Below are positions 6,870 to 14,901 of a stretch of 53,113 nt of DNA, in pieces. Each line of letters starts with the position of its first letter. Positions within the stretch are counted from its first letter, which is position 1. Below the pieces are notes generated by a model. The model was given only the letters and a program-made list of their open reading frames with translations, had not been told where the DNA came from and did not search any database. The stretch comes from Effusibacillus pohliae DSM 22757 (GTDB lineage: Bacteria; Bacillota; Bacilli; Tumebacillales; Effusibacillaceae): contig NZ_AQXL01000113.1 of assembly GCF_000376225.1 (NCBI RefSeq), positions 1 to 53,113 on the forward strand, in the 5' to 3' direction. A program made the translations under genes and the position numbers.

Positions 6870-8036
6870 CTATAACAGCTCTCCCACTTTCACATGACCT
6901 TTCAGCAAATTTCTTGAGATAATCAAACGCTGGATTTCATCCGTTCCGTCATAAATTCTCCAAAGTCTCGCTTCCCGGTACCAGCGTTCGATCGGCAGTT
7001 CCTTCGTATATCCCATGCCTCCGTGGATCTGGAGAACCCGGTCGACCACCCGGTTGCCCATATTCGCTCCGTACAGCTTGGCAATCGACGCATAATGCCG
7101 ATTGTCTTCCCCTTGATCGAGCTTCCAGGCCGCGTTTAGAACCAGCCATTTGGCCGCTTCAATTTCAACCGCCGAATCGGCAATCATCCATTGGATCGCC
7201 TGTCTTTCCGCAATCGGCTGGCCAAACGTAACCCGCTGCTTGGAATAATCGATCGCCATCTGCAGCAGCCGCTCCGCCGCTCCGACTGCAATCGCTCCCA
7301 CCACCCAGCGGGCGTAGGAAATCCATTCCAGCCCCAAACGGAAACCGCCATGCAGCTCACCCAGAATATTTTCTTCCGGCACCCGCACATCTTCAAAGAT
7401 CAGGGAAGCAGGTCCCCACTCCCCCATCGTCTGGATCGGTTCGGAGCGCCACCCCATTTCCCTGTCGACCAGAAAACAGGTGACGCCGCCGTGCCCCTTT
7501 ACATCCTTGTTGGTGACCGCAAACACCATCGCAAAATCGGCTTCGTTTCCGTTGGTGATAAAGATTTTCTCGCCGTTCAGAACATAGTGCTTGCCGACTT
7601 TTTCGGCCCGCATCCGGATATTCGAGGGATCGGAACCGGCGCCGGGCTCGGTCAGGGCAAAGCAGGACTTCCGCTCGCCATTGATGGTAGGGATCAAATA
7701 TTTTTGCTTCTGCCACTCATTGCAGTAGTAGAGAATATTGTCCGCATGGCCGCCAAACCGGAACGGCACGAACGTTCTGCCTGTTTCCATCAAAACGATC
7801 GCCTGCATCAAGGCTCCCAGATTGGCGCCCCCGTACTCCTCCGGCGTATTGATGCCCCAGAACCCCGCGCTTCTTGCTTTCTCCTGCAGTTTCCTGATTT
7901 TTTCCTGCGTAATTCCCGGTTTTCCCTGCCGCTCATTGCGGAGCACCTCCGGCTCCAACGGCATCAACTCCCGTTCGACGAATTGCCGGATCGTCTTCTG
8001 AATCATCCTCTGTTCTTCCGTCAAGCGAAACTGCAC
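6870..8036 (-). CDS. Acyl-CoA dehydrogenase
   Basis: A 388-residue flavoenzyme of standard acyl-CoA dehydrogenase length. The FAD/substrate motif CFALTEPGAGSDPSNI is at about 125-140, the middle beta domain has GEKIFITNGNEADF, and the C-terminal helical domain has the dimer/FAD motif IHGGMGYTKELPIERWYRE. By eye the position of the medium-chain-enzyme catalytic glutamate (IYEGT) holds aspartate (IYDGTDEIQ), so the base may lie elsewhere or the chemistry may differ. It probably oxidises an acyl-CoA to the 2-enoyl-CoA, passing electrons to ETF. The GTG start at 8036 has GGAGGG nine bases upstream. It follows the phosphotransferase gene by 24 bases and is presumably cotranscribed with it and the second dehydrogenase. 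Confidence 0.9.
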   Translation of the reverse strand: MQFRLTEEQRMIQKTIRQFVERELMPLEPEVLRNERQGKPGITQEKIRKLQEKARSAGFWGINTPEEYGGANLGALMQAIVLMETGRTFVPFRFGGHADNILYYCNEWQKQKYLIPTINGERKSCFALTEPGAGSDPSNIRMRAEKVGKHYVLNGEKIFITNGNEADFAMVFAVTNKDVKGHGGVTCFLVDREMGWRSEPIQTMGEWGPASLIFEDVRVPEENILGELHGGFRLGLEWISYARWVVGAIAVGAAERLLQMAIDYSKQRVTFGQPIAERQAIQWMIADSAVEIEAAKWLVLNAAWKLDQGEDNRHYASIAKLYGANMGNRVVDRVLQIHGGMGYTKELPIERWYREARLWRIYDGTDEIQRLIISRNLLKGHVKVGELL

Positions 8037-8060
8037 ACCCGATCCCTCCAGGACTCATTG

Positions 8061-9143
8061 TCATTGCGATAATTCCTGCGCCCGAAGTAGCAAACTGCGG
8101 GCGAAATCGCCGAACGCCGCGAACCGTTCATCCTGTGTCTGGCCCTTTTTCCAACGGTAATAAATTTGCTGAATGATCACCGCCAGCTTGAAGTAGGCAA
8201 ACGTCAAATAAAAATGGATCTGCGAAACATCCCGTCCGCTTTTTTTTGCATAGGCTTCAATAAACTGTTCACGCGACATAAACCCTGGCAGCAGAGTTAC
8301 GGAAGGCTTCCCCCGCCATTGCTTGAGAACATCCGGATCATCCTCCTGCGTCCAATAACTCAAAGCACAGCCCAAGTCGGCGAGGGGGTCTCCAATGGTC
8401 GTCATTTCCCAGTCAAAAATCGCGACCATTTGGCTCAGATCGGCTGCGTCAAACATCACATTGTTCAGCTTGTAATCGTAATGGATCACGGCCGGCGGGG
8501 GAGAAACAGGAAGATGGTCGACCATCCACCGTTTCAGTTCATCCACGCCCGGCACTTCATCCGTTTTCGCCCGTTCATAGCGACCAATCCAACCGTGCAC
8601 CTGACGTTCCATAAACCCTTCAGGATACCCGATTTCCCCCAGGCCTGCCGCCTGATAGTCGATACTGTGAAGTTCCACCAGCCGATCGACCATCGTTTGC
8701 GAGATTTGTTGGCAGAGTTCCCGTGTCGGGGTATAAGGTTCCGGAAATCCGGGATCCAATACAACCCCATACCGTCTCTCCATCAAAAAAAACGGACTGC
8801 CCACGATCTCCTCATGATCGCTAAACAAAAATGGTTTGGGAGCAAGCGGAAACACAGGATGCAGCTTGCTCAAGATCTTGTATTCACGGGCCATGTCATG
8901 CGCTTTGGGGGCTACGGGACCAAGCGGAGGCCGGCGAAGCACCGCTTCCCAATCCCCGATGCGAAGTGCGTACGTCAAATTGGAAGCTCCTGTCCCAAAT
9001 TGTTTCACTTCCAGCGGTGAATCAGGCAAATTTTCGATGTGTTGGCGCAGAAAGGTCTCCAATCGTTGCAAATTCAATTCCTCTCCTTTACGGACAGGAA
9101 TCGTATCCTGCAGGACCTGCCTTGCTTGTGTTTGATCAGCCAT
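8061..9143 (-). CDS. APH-fold acyl-CoA kinase-like phosphotransferase (ACAD10/11 kinase type)
   Basis: About 360 residues of the aminoglycoside-phosphotransferase/choline-kinase fold. The ATP-site segment is [15 protein letters not shown] (about 49-63), the catalytic Brenner motif is HYDYKLNN (H221, D223, N228), and the metal-binding motif is [15 protein letters not shown] (D244). This subfamily is fused to an acyl-CoA dehydrogenase domain in animal ACAD10 and ACAD11, and LvaA of Pseudomonas putida phosphorylates 4-hydroxyvaleryl-CoA. Here the start (ATG at 9143, or 9149) overlaps the end of an ACAD11-like dehydrogenase gene by 8 bases, so the two are translationally coupled. I infer a kinase for 4-hydroxyacyl-CoAs, not an antibiotic-resistance enzyme. 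Confidence 0.8.
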   Translation of the reverse strand: MADQTQARQVLQDTIPVRKGEELNLQRLETFLRQHIENLPDSPLEVKQFGTGASNLTYALRIGDWEAVLRRPPLGPVAPKAHDMAREYKILSKLHPVFPLAPKPFLFSDHEEIVGSPFFLMERRYGVVLDPGFPEPYTPTRELCQQISQTMVDRLVELHSIDYQAAGLGEIGYPEGFMERQVHGWIGRYERAKTDEVPGVDELKRWMVDHLPVSPPPAVIHYDYKLNNVMFDAADLSQMVAIFDWEMTTIGDPLADLGCALSYWTQEDDPDVLKQWRGKPSVTLLPGFMSREQFIEAYAKKSGRDVSQIHFYLTFAYFKLAVIIQQIYYRWKKGQTQDERFAAFGDFARSLLLRAQELSQ

Positions 9144-10359
9144 TGGCATCACCCGACTGATGGGCTTTTAACTCCAGCTTTGCAATGGCGGCACGATGGA
9201 CTTCATCCGGCCCGTCTGCCAGACGCAATGTCCGGATCGTCGCCCACATCCTGGCAAGCGGGAAATCTTCGCTGACCCCGGCGGCCCCGTGCACCTGGAT
9301 GGCCCTGTCAATCACCTTCAATGCCATATTCGGCGCCACCACTTTGATCATTGCAATTTCCTTTCGTGCGACTTTGTTCCCAACTGTATCCATCATGTAC
9401 GCAGCCTTTAACGTCAAGAGGCGGGCTTGCTCAATCTCGATCCGAGAGTCGGCAATCCACTCCTGGATCACTCCTTGTTCCGCCAATGGTTTGCCAAAAG
9501 CAACCCGATTTTTCGCACGCGCCACCATCAGCTCAAGCGCCCGTTCGGCCAACCCGATCAAGCGCATGCAGTGGTGGATCCGCCCAGGTCCGAGTCGGCC
9601 TTGCGCAATCGCAAACCCTTTTCCTTCTTCCCAAATGATATTGCTTGCCGGCACACGCACATTGTCAAATGTAATCTCCGCATGCCCATGCGGCGCGTCG
9701 TCATATCCGAATACCGGCAGGATTCGCTCAATTTTGACACCCGGCGTGTCGAGCGGAACGAGAATCATCGATTGCTGTTCGTGCCGGGGGGCGTTCGGAT
9801 TGGTCTTTCCCATCACAATCGCAATCTTGCACCGAGGGTCGCCGGCACCGGATGACCACCACTTCCGCCCGTTAATGACGTATTCATCGCCGTCTCTTAC
9901 AATACTCGCTTCAATATTCGTAGCATCAGAAGAGGCCACTTCCGGCTCGGTCATCGAAAAACAGGAACGGATTTCCCCGTTCAGGAGGGGGACCAGCCAC
10001 TTCTCCTGCTGCTCTTTCGTGCCATAGCGGACCAGCACTTCCATGTTCCCGGTGTCCGGTGCGCTGCAGTTGAACACTTCCGGCGCGATGAAGGAGCGCC
10101 CCATAATCTCGCACAACGGTGCATACTCCAGGTTCGTCAGACCCGCTCCCCATTCGCTTTCAGGCAAAAACAGATTCCACAAACCGGCCGCCCTTGCCTT
10201 GGCTTTCATCTCCTCCATGATCGGCGGAATTTGCCAGCGGGTCGGGGCTTCATTCAGCTGCTGCTCATACGTTTTCTCATTCGGATACACCACTTCATCC
10301 ATGAATTGAATCAAACGCTCCTGTAACGCTTTCACCCTATCGCTGTACGCAAAATTCAT
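9136..10359 (-). CDS. Acyl-CoA dehydrogenase, ACAD10/11-like
   Basis: About 407 residues. The dehydrogenase motif reads [18 protein letters not shown] (133-150), the variant typical of ACAD10/11-type proteins, rather than TEPGAGSD. The C-terminal domain has [18 protein letters not shown] and then [11 protein letters not shown], where aspartate again stands in place of the usual catalytic glutamate. The start is the ATG at 10359, with GGGGGGA seven bases upstream; the in-frame extension to 10386 has no such support. In ACAD11 this domain acts on the 4-phosphorylated acyl-CoA made by the kinase domain and removes phosphate; the overlapping kinase gene downstream suggests the same two-step chemistry. 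It is the first gene of the unit and is controlled by the promoter at 10420-10448 and the operator at 10387-10400. Confidence 0.85.
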   Translation of the reverse strand: MNFAYSDRVKALQERLIQFMDEVVYPNEKTYEQQLNEAPTRWQIPPIMEEMKAKARAAGLWNLFLPESEWGAGLTNLEYAPLCEIMGRSFIAPEVFNCSAPDTGNMEVLVRYGTKEQQEKWLVPLLNGEIRSCFSMTEPEVASSDATNIEASIVRDGDEYVINGRKWWSSGAGDPRCKIAIVMGKTNPNAPRHEQQSMILVPLDTPGVKIERILPVFGYDDAPHGHAEITFDNVRVPASNIIWEEGKGFAIAQGRLGPGRIHHCMRLIGLAERALELMVARAKNRVAFGKPLAEQGVIQEWIADSRIEIEQARLLTLKAAYMMDTVGNKVARKEIAMIKVVAPNMALKVIDRAIQVHGAAGVSEDFPLARMWATIRTLRLADGPDEVHRAAIAKLELKAHQSGDANG

Positions 10360-10386
10360 CAGACGATCCCCCCTGCTTGCAGACAA

Positions 10387-10400
10387 ACCAACCGGTCGGT
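10387..10400. promoter_or_regulatory. Operator candidate ACCAACCGGTCGGT
   Basis: Differs from the site at 6755 by two bases and matches a perfect ACCGACCGGTCGGT palindrome at 13 of 14 positions. It sits 28 bases upstream of the dehydrogenase start and at about +13 to +26 relative to the predicted start of the promoter at 10420-10448, the same repressor-blocking geometry as at 6755. Confidence 0.6.
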
Positions 10401-10419
10401 ATGTCTTGCTCTGTTTTTT

Positions 10420-10448
10420 ATTTTATCTCAATTGATTTGATTTTTCAA
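10420..10448 (-). promoter_or_regulatory. Sigma-A promoter of the dehydrogenase-kinase unit
   Basis: On the minus strand TTGAAA (10448-10443), 17-base spacer, TAAAAT (10425-10420). It overlaps the divergent promoter at 10437-10465, so the two may compete for polymerase. Confidence 0.6.
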
Positions 10449-10465
10449 ATACTTTTTGTTAGGAT
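10437..10465 (+). promoter_or_regulatory. Candidate promoter of the histidine phosphatase gene
   Basis: TTGATT (10437-10442), 17-base spacer, TAGGAT (10460-10465), 43 bases before the ATG at 10508. Its -35 box lies inside the divergent promoter. Confidence 0.45.
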
Positions 10466-10507
10466 GAAATCAGATCTCCAGGGAACTGACAGGATGGGGG
10501 AGGAACA

Positions 10508-11122
10508 ATGAACCTGTATCTGATTCGCCATGGCGAAGCCGAGCATAATGTAGACCGTTTTCGCATGGCCCATACGCATGATTCAAAACATGCTCTTACC
10601 GAATCGGGCCGGCAGCAGGCCGCGGCCACCGCACAATTTATCAGGGATTTGGCAAAAGGCAGCAGCATCCTTTACTCCTCTCCGTATCGCAGAACCATCG
10701 AAACAGCGCAAGCGATCCACTCCCTACTGCCGACCGGCACCCCTTTCTATGAAAATCCGCTGCTGCGCGAATGGGAGTGGGGGAACCTGTACGATTTCAA
10801 CAATCGAACCCTCGAATCGAAAAAGGAGTTTCAAGCGGCGGGCCGCTTCTACTTTCGTTATCTGAACGGGGAATCCCTGGCAGATGTATATCTCCGTTCG
10901 ACCCTGTTTATGCATACGATTGTCCAGCGGCTGATGCAGCAACAACGATACGAGAACCTGATCGTCGTGACGCATGCCGCTTTCATTCAGATGCTGCTGG
11001 CTTTTTTAATGAATTGGCCGGTTGAAAAAATGGAGTATTTTGAACCGGTGGAGAATGGGGCTGTGATTGCCGTTCGGGAAACGGATGGGGAGTATCGGCA
11101 TGAAAAGATTTTTGTTCCGTGA
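10508..11122 (+). CDS. Histidine phosphatase family protein
   Basis: A 204-residue protein of the phosphoglycerate-mutase-like superfamily. The phosphorylated histidine is in LIRHGEAEHN (H8). SSPYRRTIETAQAI carries the conserved arginine, and the second catalytic histidine is in VVTHAAFIQMLL near residue 157. It hydrolyses phosphomonoesters; similar small bacterial members act on sugar phosphates, phosphoserine or alpha-ribazole phosphate, and this one cannot be assigned further. GGGAGGAAC stands just before the ATG. It is transcribed away from the dehydrogenase-kinase unit from an overlapping promoter region and converges with the flavoprotein gene ending at 11191. Its position opposite a pathway proposed to make phosphorylated acyl-CoAs is curious but proves nothing. 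Confidence 0.85.
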   Translation: MNLYLIRHGEAEHNVDRFRMAHTHDSKHALTESGRQQAAATAQFIRDLAKGSSILYSSPYRRTIETAQAIHSLLPTGTPFYENPLLREWEWGNLYDFNNRTLESKKEFQAAGRFYFRYLNGESLADVYLRSTLFMHTIVQRLMQQQRYENLIVVTHAAFIQMLLAFLMNWPVEKMEYFEPVENGAVIAVRETDGEYRHEKIFVP

Positions 11123-11148
11123 CGCTTGGCTTCTGCAAGACAATACAA

Positions 11149-11177
11149 AGCCGGTGAACCGCAATCTCTCACCGGCC
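11149..11177 (-). terminator. Terminator of the COG2509-like flavoprotein gene
   Basis: On the minus strand GCCGGTGA (11176-11169) pairs with TCACCGGC (11157-11150), followed by TTTGTATTGT. It separates the two converging genes and is weaker in the plus direction, where no T run follows. Confidence 0.55.
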
Positions 11178-11190
11178 TCATGCGAAAAAA

Positions 11191-12663
11191 TCAGTTGGCT
11201 GCCATCTGCACTTTCTTCGGCAATGTGGAAGCAATATGCCGTGCAACGTGTACACCGGCGGCGGATGCTTGCGCCAACCCCCGGGTGATGCCCGCTCCGT
11301 CGCCGATCGCGAACAAGCCCCGGACTTCCGTCTCGAAGTGATCCGTCAGGCGCGGACGGGCGCTGTAAAATTTCGCTTCCACGCCATAAAACAGGGTGTG
11401 TTCCGATGCGATGCCCGGCGTCACCTTGTCGAGCGCTTCCATCATTTCAATTAACGATTTCATCGTATTGTACGGCAGCACCAGGCCGAGATCGCCCGGT
11501 ACCGCTTCTTTCAAGGTCGGCTCGATGAACCCTTCTCGGATTCTCTTTTCGGTCGACCTGCGGCCTTTCAGGATATCGCCGTATTTTTGCACGATCACGG
11601 AGCCGTTCGACAGGTCATTGGCGCGCCGGCTGATCTCTTTCGCGTATTCGATCGGTTTGTCGAACGGTTCGGTAAACGTATGCGACACCAGCAAAGCAAA
11701 ATTCGTATTGCGGCTGCCGAGAGCCGGGTCCTTGTACGCGTGACCGTTGGCGGTCATTACGCCCGAATGGTTCTCGACCACCACATGTCCGCTCGGGTTG
11801 GCGCAGAACGTGCGGACACGGGTTCCGACAGACGTGTTGAACACAAACTTCGCTTCATACAGGTGTTCGTTAATCTCCTGCATGATCACATCGGACGTTT
11901 CCACACGCACCCCGATGTCCACCTGGTTGTTGGTCATCGTCAGGCCGCGCCGTTTCAAAATATCCGCCAGCCATTGCGAACCGTCGCGTCCCGGCCCGAT
12001 GATCACCCGGTCGGCCCGCAGTTCCTCCCCGCTTTTCAAGCGGACGCCGGTGACGCGGTATGCTTTCTGCTTCGCCGTACTGCCCGGTAATTCTTCCACC
12101 AGAATGTCGTCGACCAGCGTCTTGAACCTTGTTTCGATCTTGTTTTCCAGTGTGTGGTAAATATTGGTCAGGATCTTCAGGTTCTCTTCCGTCCCCAAGT
12201 GACGCACGCGCGCCTTCAGAAGTTTCAGACCGGCAGCAGCCGCCCTCCGTTCGATCGCTGCGACAGCCGGGGTAGTCGGGTCGGTGATCGCCAGCGTCGC
12301 CCCGTGTTCCAGGTTGATCCGGTCCACATACTCGATCAGTTCCAGCACTTTCGACGGAGGCAGATAATCCTGCATCCAGCCGCCGAACTCGGTGGTCAGG
12401 TTAAACTTTCCGTCACTGTACGCACCGGCCCCGCCCCAACCGGACGTGATCGAACACGCCGGCAGACAGCCCGCATATTCTTTCATCTTGGTGGGCGGCG
12501 GGCATTTGACTAATTTTTCTTGCAAAATCGGGCAGCTTCTGTGAAAAATATCGTGGCCTTTATCGATCAGCAACACTTTGCAGTTCGGATTCAACAGCGT
12601 CAGTTCGTAAGCAGCGAAGATCCCGCTGGGACCTGCGCCGACAATAATCACATCATATGGCAC
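11191..12663 (-). CDS. FAD-dependent oxidoreductase, COG2509 type
   Basis: A 490-residue flavoprotein with the N-terminal dinucleotide-binding motif VIIVGAGPSGIFAAYEL (about 5-21) and a C-terminal FAD motif GDGAGITRGLAQASAAGVHVA. Near residue 35 follow a conserved HRSCPILQ segment and a cysteine-containing CPPPTKMKEYAGCLPAC stretch, characteristic of the large uncharacterised FAD-dependent dehydrogenase family COG2509. The substrate is unknown in that family as far as I know. The start is the GTG at 12663: AGGAGGGG ends seven bases before it, while the intervening ATG is out of frame and longer in-frame starts have no such site. It is a single gene, converging with the histidine phosphatase. 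Confidence 0.8.
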   Translation of the reverse strand: MPYDVIIVGAGPSGIFAAYELTLLNPNCKVLLIDKGHDIFHRSCPILQEKLVKCPPPTKMKEYAGCLPACSITSGWGGAGAYSDGKFNLTTEFGGWMQDYLPPSKVLELIEYVDRINLEHGATLAITDPTTPAVAAIERRAAAAGLKLLKARVRHLGTEENLKILTNIYHTLENKIETRFKTLVDDILVEELPGSTAKQKAYRVTGVRLKSGEELRADRVIIGPGRDGSQWLADILKRRGLTMTNNQVDIGVRVETSDVIMQEINEHLYEAKFVFNTSVGTRVRTFCANPSGHVVVENHSGVMTANGHAYKDPALGSRNTNFALLVSHTFTEPFDKPIEYAKEISRRANDLSNGSVIVQKYGDILKGRRSTEKRIREGFIEPTLKEAVPGDLGLVLPYNTMKSLIEMMEALDKVTPGIASEHTLFYGVEAKFYSARPRLTDHFETEVRGLFAIGDGAGITRGLAQASAAGVHVARHIASTLPKKVQMAAN

Positions 12664-12826
12664 GTTGCATCCCCTCCTGCTATGGCCCAGCAAAGTGACA
12701 TGCAGCCACCAGTCACATGAGCACATATAATGTTCGTGTTTCAGGGGCTAAAATTCCCTCGTCTACTCTATCAGGATTCAGTTCATCTGTCAAATCCGAA
12801 CATTACCCAAAACCACCGCTTTTTTA

Positions 12827-12857
12827 TACGAAAAAGCACGCCCCTTAGAGCGTGCTC
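12827..12857 (-). terminator. Terminator of the nucleoside transporter operon
   Basis: On the minus strand AGCACGC (12856-12850), an eight-base loop, GCGTGCT (12841-12835), then TTTTCG. It follows the stop codon of the last permease gene directly and ends the long operon that begins with rbsR at 20876. Confidence 0.8.
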
Positions 12858-13822
12858 TATCGTTCGCCTTTGAGAAACGGTCTTCCCAACGCGGACGGTG
12901 CATTCGCGCGACCAACCACGCCGGCAAGCGCCAAAATAGTCAGCACATACGGCAGCATGATCAAAAATTCGGCCGGTACATAATTGGTCAGCCCGATCAC
13001 CTGTCCGGACGCCGCCAGCGCCGTGGCAAACCCGAAAAACAAGGCGGCCCCCATCGCCCCGACCGGATGCCATTTGCCAAAGATCATCGCCGCCAGTGCC
13101 ATAAAGCCGTGTCCGGCGATCGTATTGTGCTGGAAGTTGCTTGTGACAGCAATCGACATGCTGGCCCCGCCCAGTCCCGCCAAACCGCCTGCCAGCAAGA
13201 CGGCAATATAGCGGTACAGATAAACGCGGATGCCAACCGAGTCAGCCGCGTGCGGATGCTCGCCCAAAGCCCGAATTCGCAGCCCAAACGGAGTTCGATA
13301 CAGGACGATGTAGACGATGATCACCAGCAGGATGGCCAGGTACGATGTCGGGTAGGCGAAAAAAATCCCTTTCCCGACGACCGGGATGTCGGTCAAGCCG
13401 GAGATTCGGATTTTTTCGAACGGATGTTGGACGGTCGTCGTTTGCGCCGCTCCGTCAAACAGATTTTTCACCATGAAAATCGAGAACCCGGCTGCCAGAA
13501 AGTTTAACGCGACACCGGACACCACCTGATCCGCCCGAAAATGGATGGTCGCGACCGCATGCGGCACGGCGAACAGAATCCCCATCAGAAACGCCGCCAA
13601 CAGGCCGAGCCATGGCGCCAGCCCGGCGAGCCCCAATGTTTCGCCGGTGAAGATGGTCGTCACTGCTGCGGCAAACGCCCCGATGATCATAAAGCCTTCC
13701 AGCGCGATATTGACAATTCCCGACCGTTCCGACATCACACCGCCGAGAGCGGCCAGGATCAACGGTGTCGCGTACAGAATCGTGTTGTTCAGGATGATCT
13801 CCAACAGGTTCGTCCAGCTCAC
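12857..13822 (-). CDS. Nucleoside ABC transporter permease (BMP-linked, second)
   Basis: About 321 residues, strongly hydrophobic with roughly eight to ten membrane helices. It belongs to the branched-chain permease superfamily that partners BMP binding proteins (NupQ/YufQ-like). Recognisable segments are GGVMSERSGIVNIALEGFMI near residue 30 and AIGEHPHA-like RALGEHPHAADSVGI near 210, the EAA-type cytoplasmic loop that contacts the ATPase. The start is the GTG at 13822, whose GTGA overlaps the stop of the preceding permease; AGGAGGTG lies eight bases upstream. It forms the membrane channel with the permease at 13819-14901. Confidence 0.9.
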   Translation of the reverse strand: MSWTNLLEIILNNTILYATPLILAALGGVMSERSGIVNIALEGFMIIGAFAAAVTTIFTGETLGLAGLAPWLGLLAAFLMGILFAVPHAVATIHFRADQVVSGVALNFLAAGFSIFMVKNLFDGAAQTTTVQHPFEKIRISGLTDIPVVGKGIFFAYPTSYLAILLVIIVYIVLYRTPFGLRIRALGEHPHAADSVGIRVYLYRYIAVLLAGGLAGLGGASMSIAVTSNFQHNTIAGHGFMALAAMIFGKWHPVGAMGAALFFGFATALAASGQVIGLTNYVPAEFLIMLPYVLTILALAGVVGRANAPSALGRPFLKGER

Positions 13823-14901
13823 GAGCGCTTCACCTCCTGCCCTTTCCGTCGAAATAGGCCGATCAGCCACTGCACAAACGAGGCGGCCGCCACGAACAGG
13901 ATAATCAGCGCGATCACGACGCGAATGATTTCAGTCGGAATCCCTTCCAGCCGTTGCATGCTGGATGACCCGTACGACAGGCTACCGAACAGCAACCCCG
14001 ACAAAATCACGCCAAACGGATGGTTGCCGCCGATCAAGGCGACCGCAATGCCATCGAAACCGACGCCAGAAAATCCGCCTTGGATGCCAAAATACCCATA
14101 TACGCCGAGCGTCTCGGCCGCCCCCCCGGCACCCGCCAACATGCCGGACACAGCCATCGCCGTAACGACATTGCGGGACACGTTCATTCCGGCATACTCC
14201 GCCGCATGCGGATTGAATCCGACTGCCCGCAGTTCATATCCCTTGGTCGTACGGAACAGCAGCCAGTACACGATGACCGCCAGCCCGACGGCAATCAGGA
14301 TGCCCCAATGCAGCCGCGCGTTATCGAACAGTTGGGACAAAATCGGCATCTCCAGCGACGCGCTCGGCCGGATCGGCGGCGTATTTTCCTGCTGCCCGTG
14401 AAAATAGGCGCGGATCAAATAGTTGGACAGGTTCAAGGCAATGTAGTTCAGCATGATCGTGGTGATCACCTCGTGAATCTGCAGCCGCGCCTTCAGGTAA
14501 CCGGCGATGCCCGCCCAGGCTCCGGCCGTCAGCATCGCAAACAGGATCGCCACCAGCGCGTGCACGACCGGCGGCAAACTCCAGGCGGCCCCGATATAAG
14601 CGGCCGTCAGTTGGCCGATGATAAACTGGCCTTCCACCCCGATGTTAAACAGGCCGGTGCGAAACGCGAACGCAACCGCCAGTCCGGTATAGATCAACGG
14701 TGTGACCGCCCGCAGCGTTTCTCCGATATTGTAAAGACTGCCAAAAATTCCGCCGAACAATGCTAAATAGCCGGCCACCGGATCATAGCCGATCGCGATC
14801 ATCATGATCGCGCCCGCCAACAACCCCAGCAATATGGAGATCAAAGGAACGAGGAACGAGTTCCGTCCTGTGTTGATGCGTTGCGGATTAATGCGTTGCA
14901 C
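13819..14901 (-). CDS. Nucleoside ABC transporter permease (BMP-linked, first)
   Basis: A 360-residue polytopic membrane protein (NupP/YufP-like). It opens with a short basic leader and the helix LVPLISILLGLLAGAIMMIA. FRTGLFNIGVEGQFIIG around residue 80 and LRAVGFNPHAAEYAGMN around 230 are the typical motifs of permeases that import nucleosides or similar compounds with a BMP lipoprotein. The start is the GTG at 14901, with AGGAGG ten bases upstream; the gene overlaps the ATPase gene by 14 bases and the next permease by four, showing tight translational coupling. Confidence 0.9.
   Translation of the reverse strand: MQRINPQRINTGRNSFLVPLISILLGLLAGAIMMIAIGYDPVAGYLALFGGIFGSLYNIGETLRAVTPLIYTGLAVAFAFRTGLFNIGVEGQFIIGQLTAAYIGAAWSLPPVVHALVAILFAMLTAGAWAGIAGYLKARLQIHEVITTIMLNYIALNLSNYLIRAYFHGQQENTPPIRPSASLEMPILSQLFDNARLHWGILIAVGLAVIVYWLLFRTTKGYELRAVGFNPHAAEYAGMNVSRNVVTAMAVSGMLAGAGGAAETLGVYGYFGIQGGFSGVGFDGIAVALIGGNHPFGVILSGLLFGSLSYGSSSMQRLEGIPTEIIRVVIALIILFVAAASFVQWLIGLFRRKGQEVKRS

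Noticed and set aside
8061-9143. Aminoglycoside resistance gene
   Set aside because: The fold is shared, but the close link to acyl-CoA dehydrogenases and the ACAD10/11-type kinase pattern argue for acyl-CoA metabolism.
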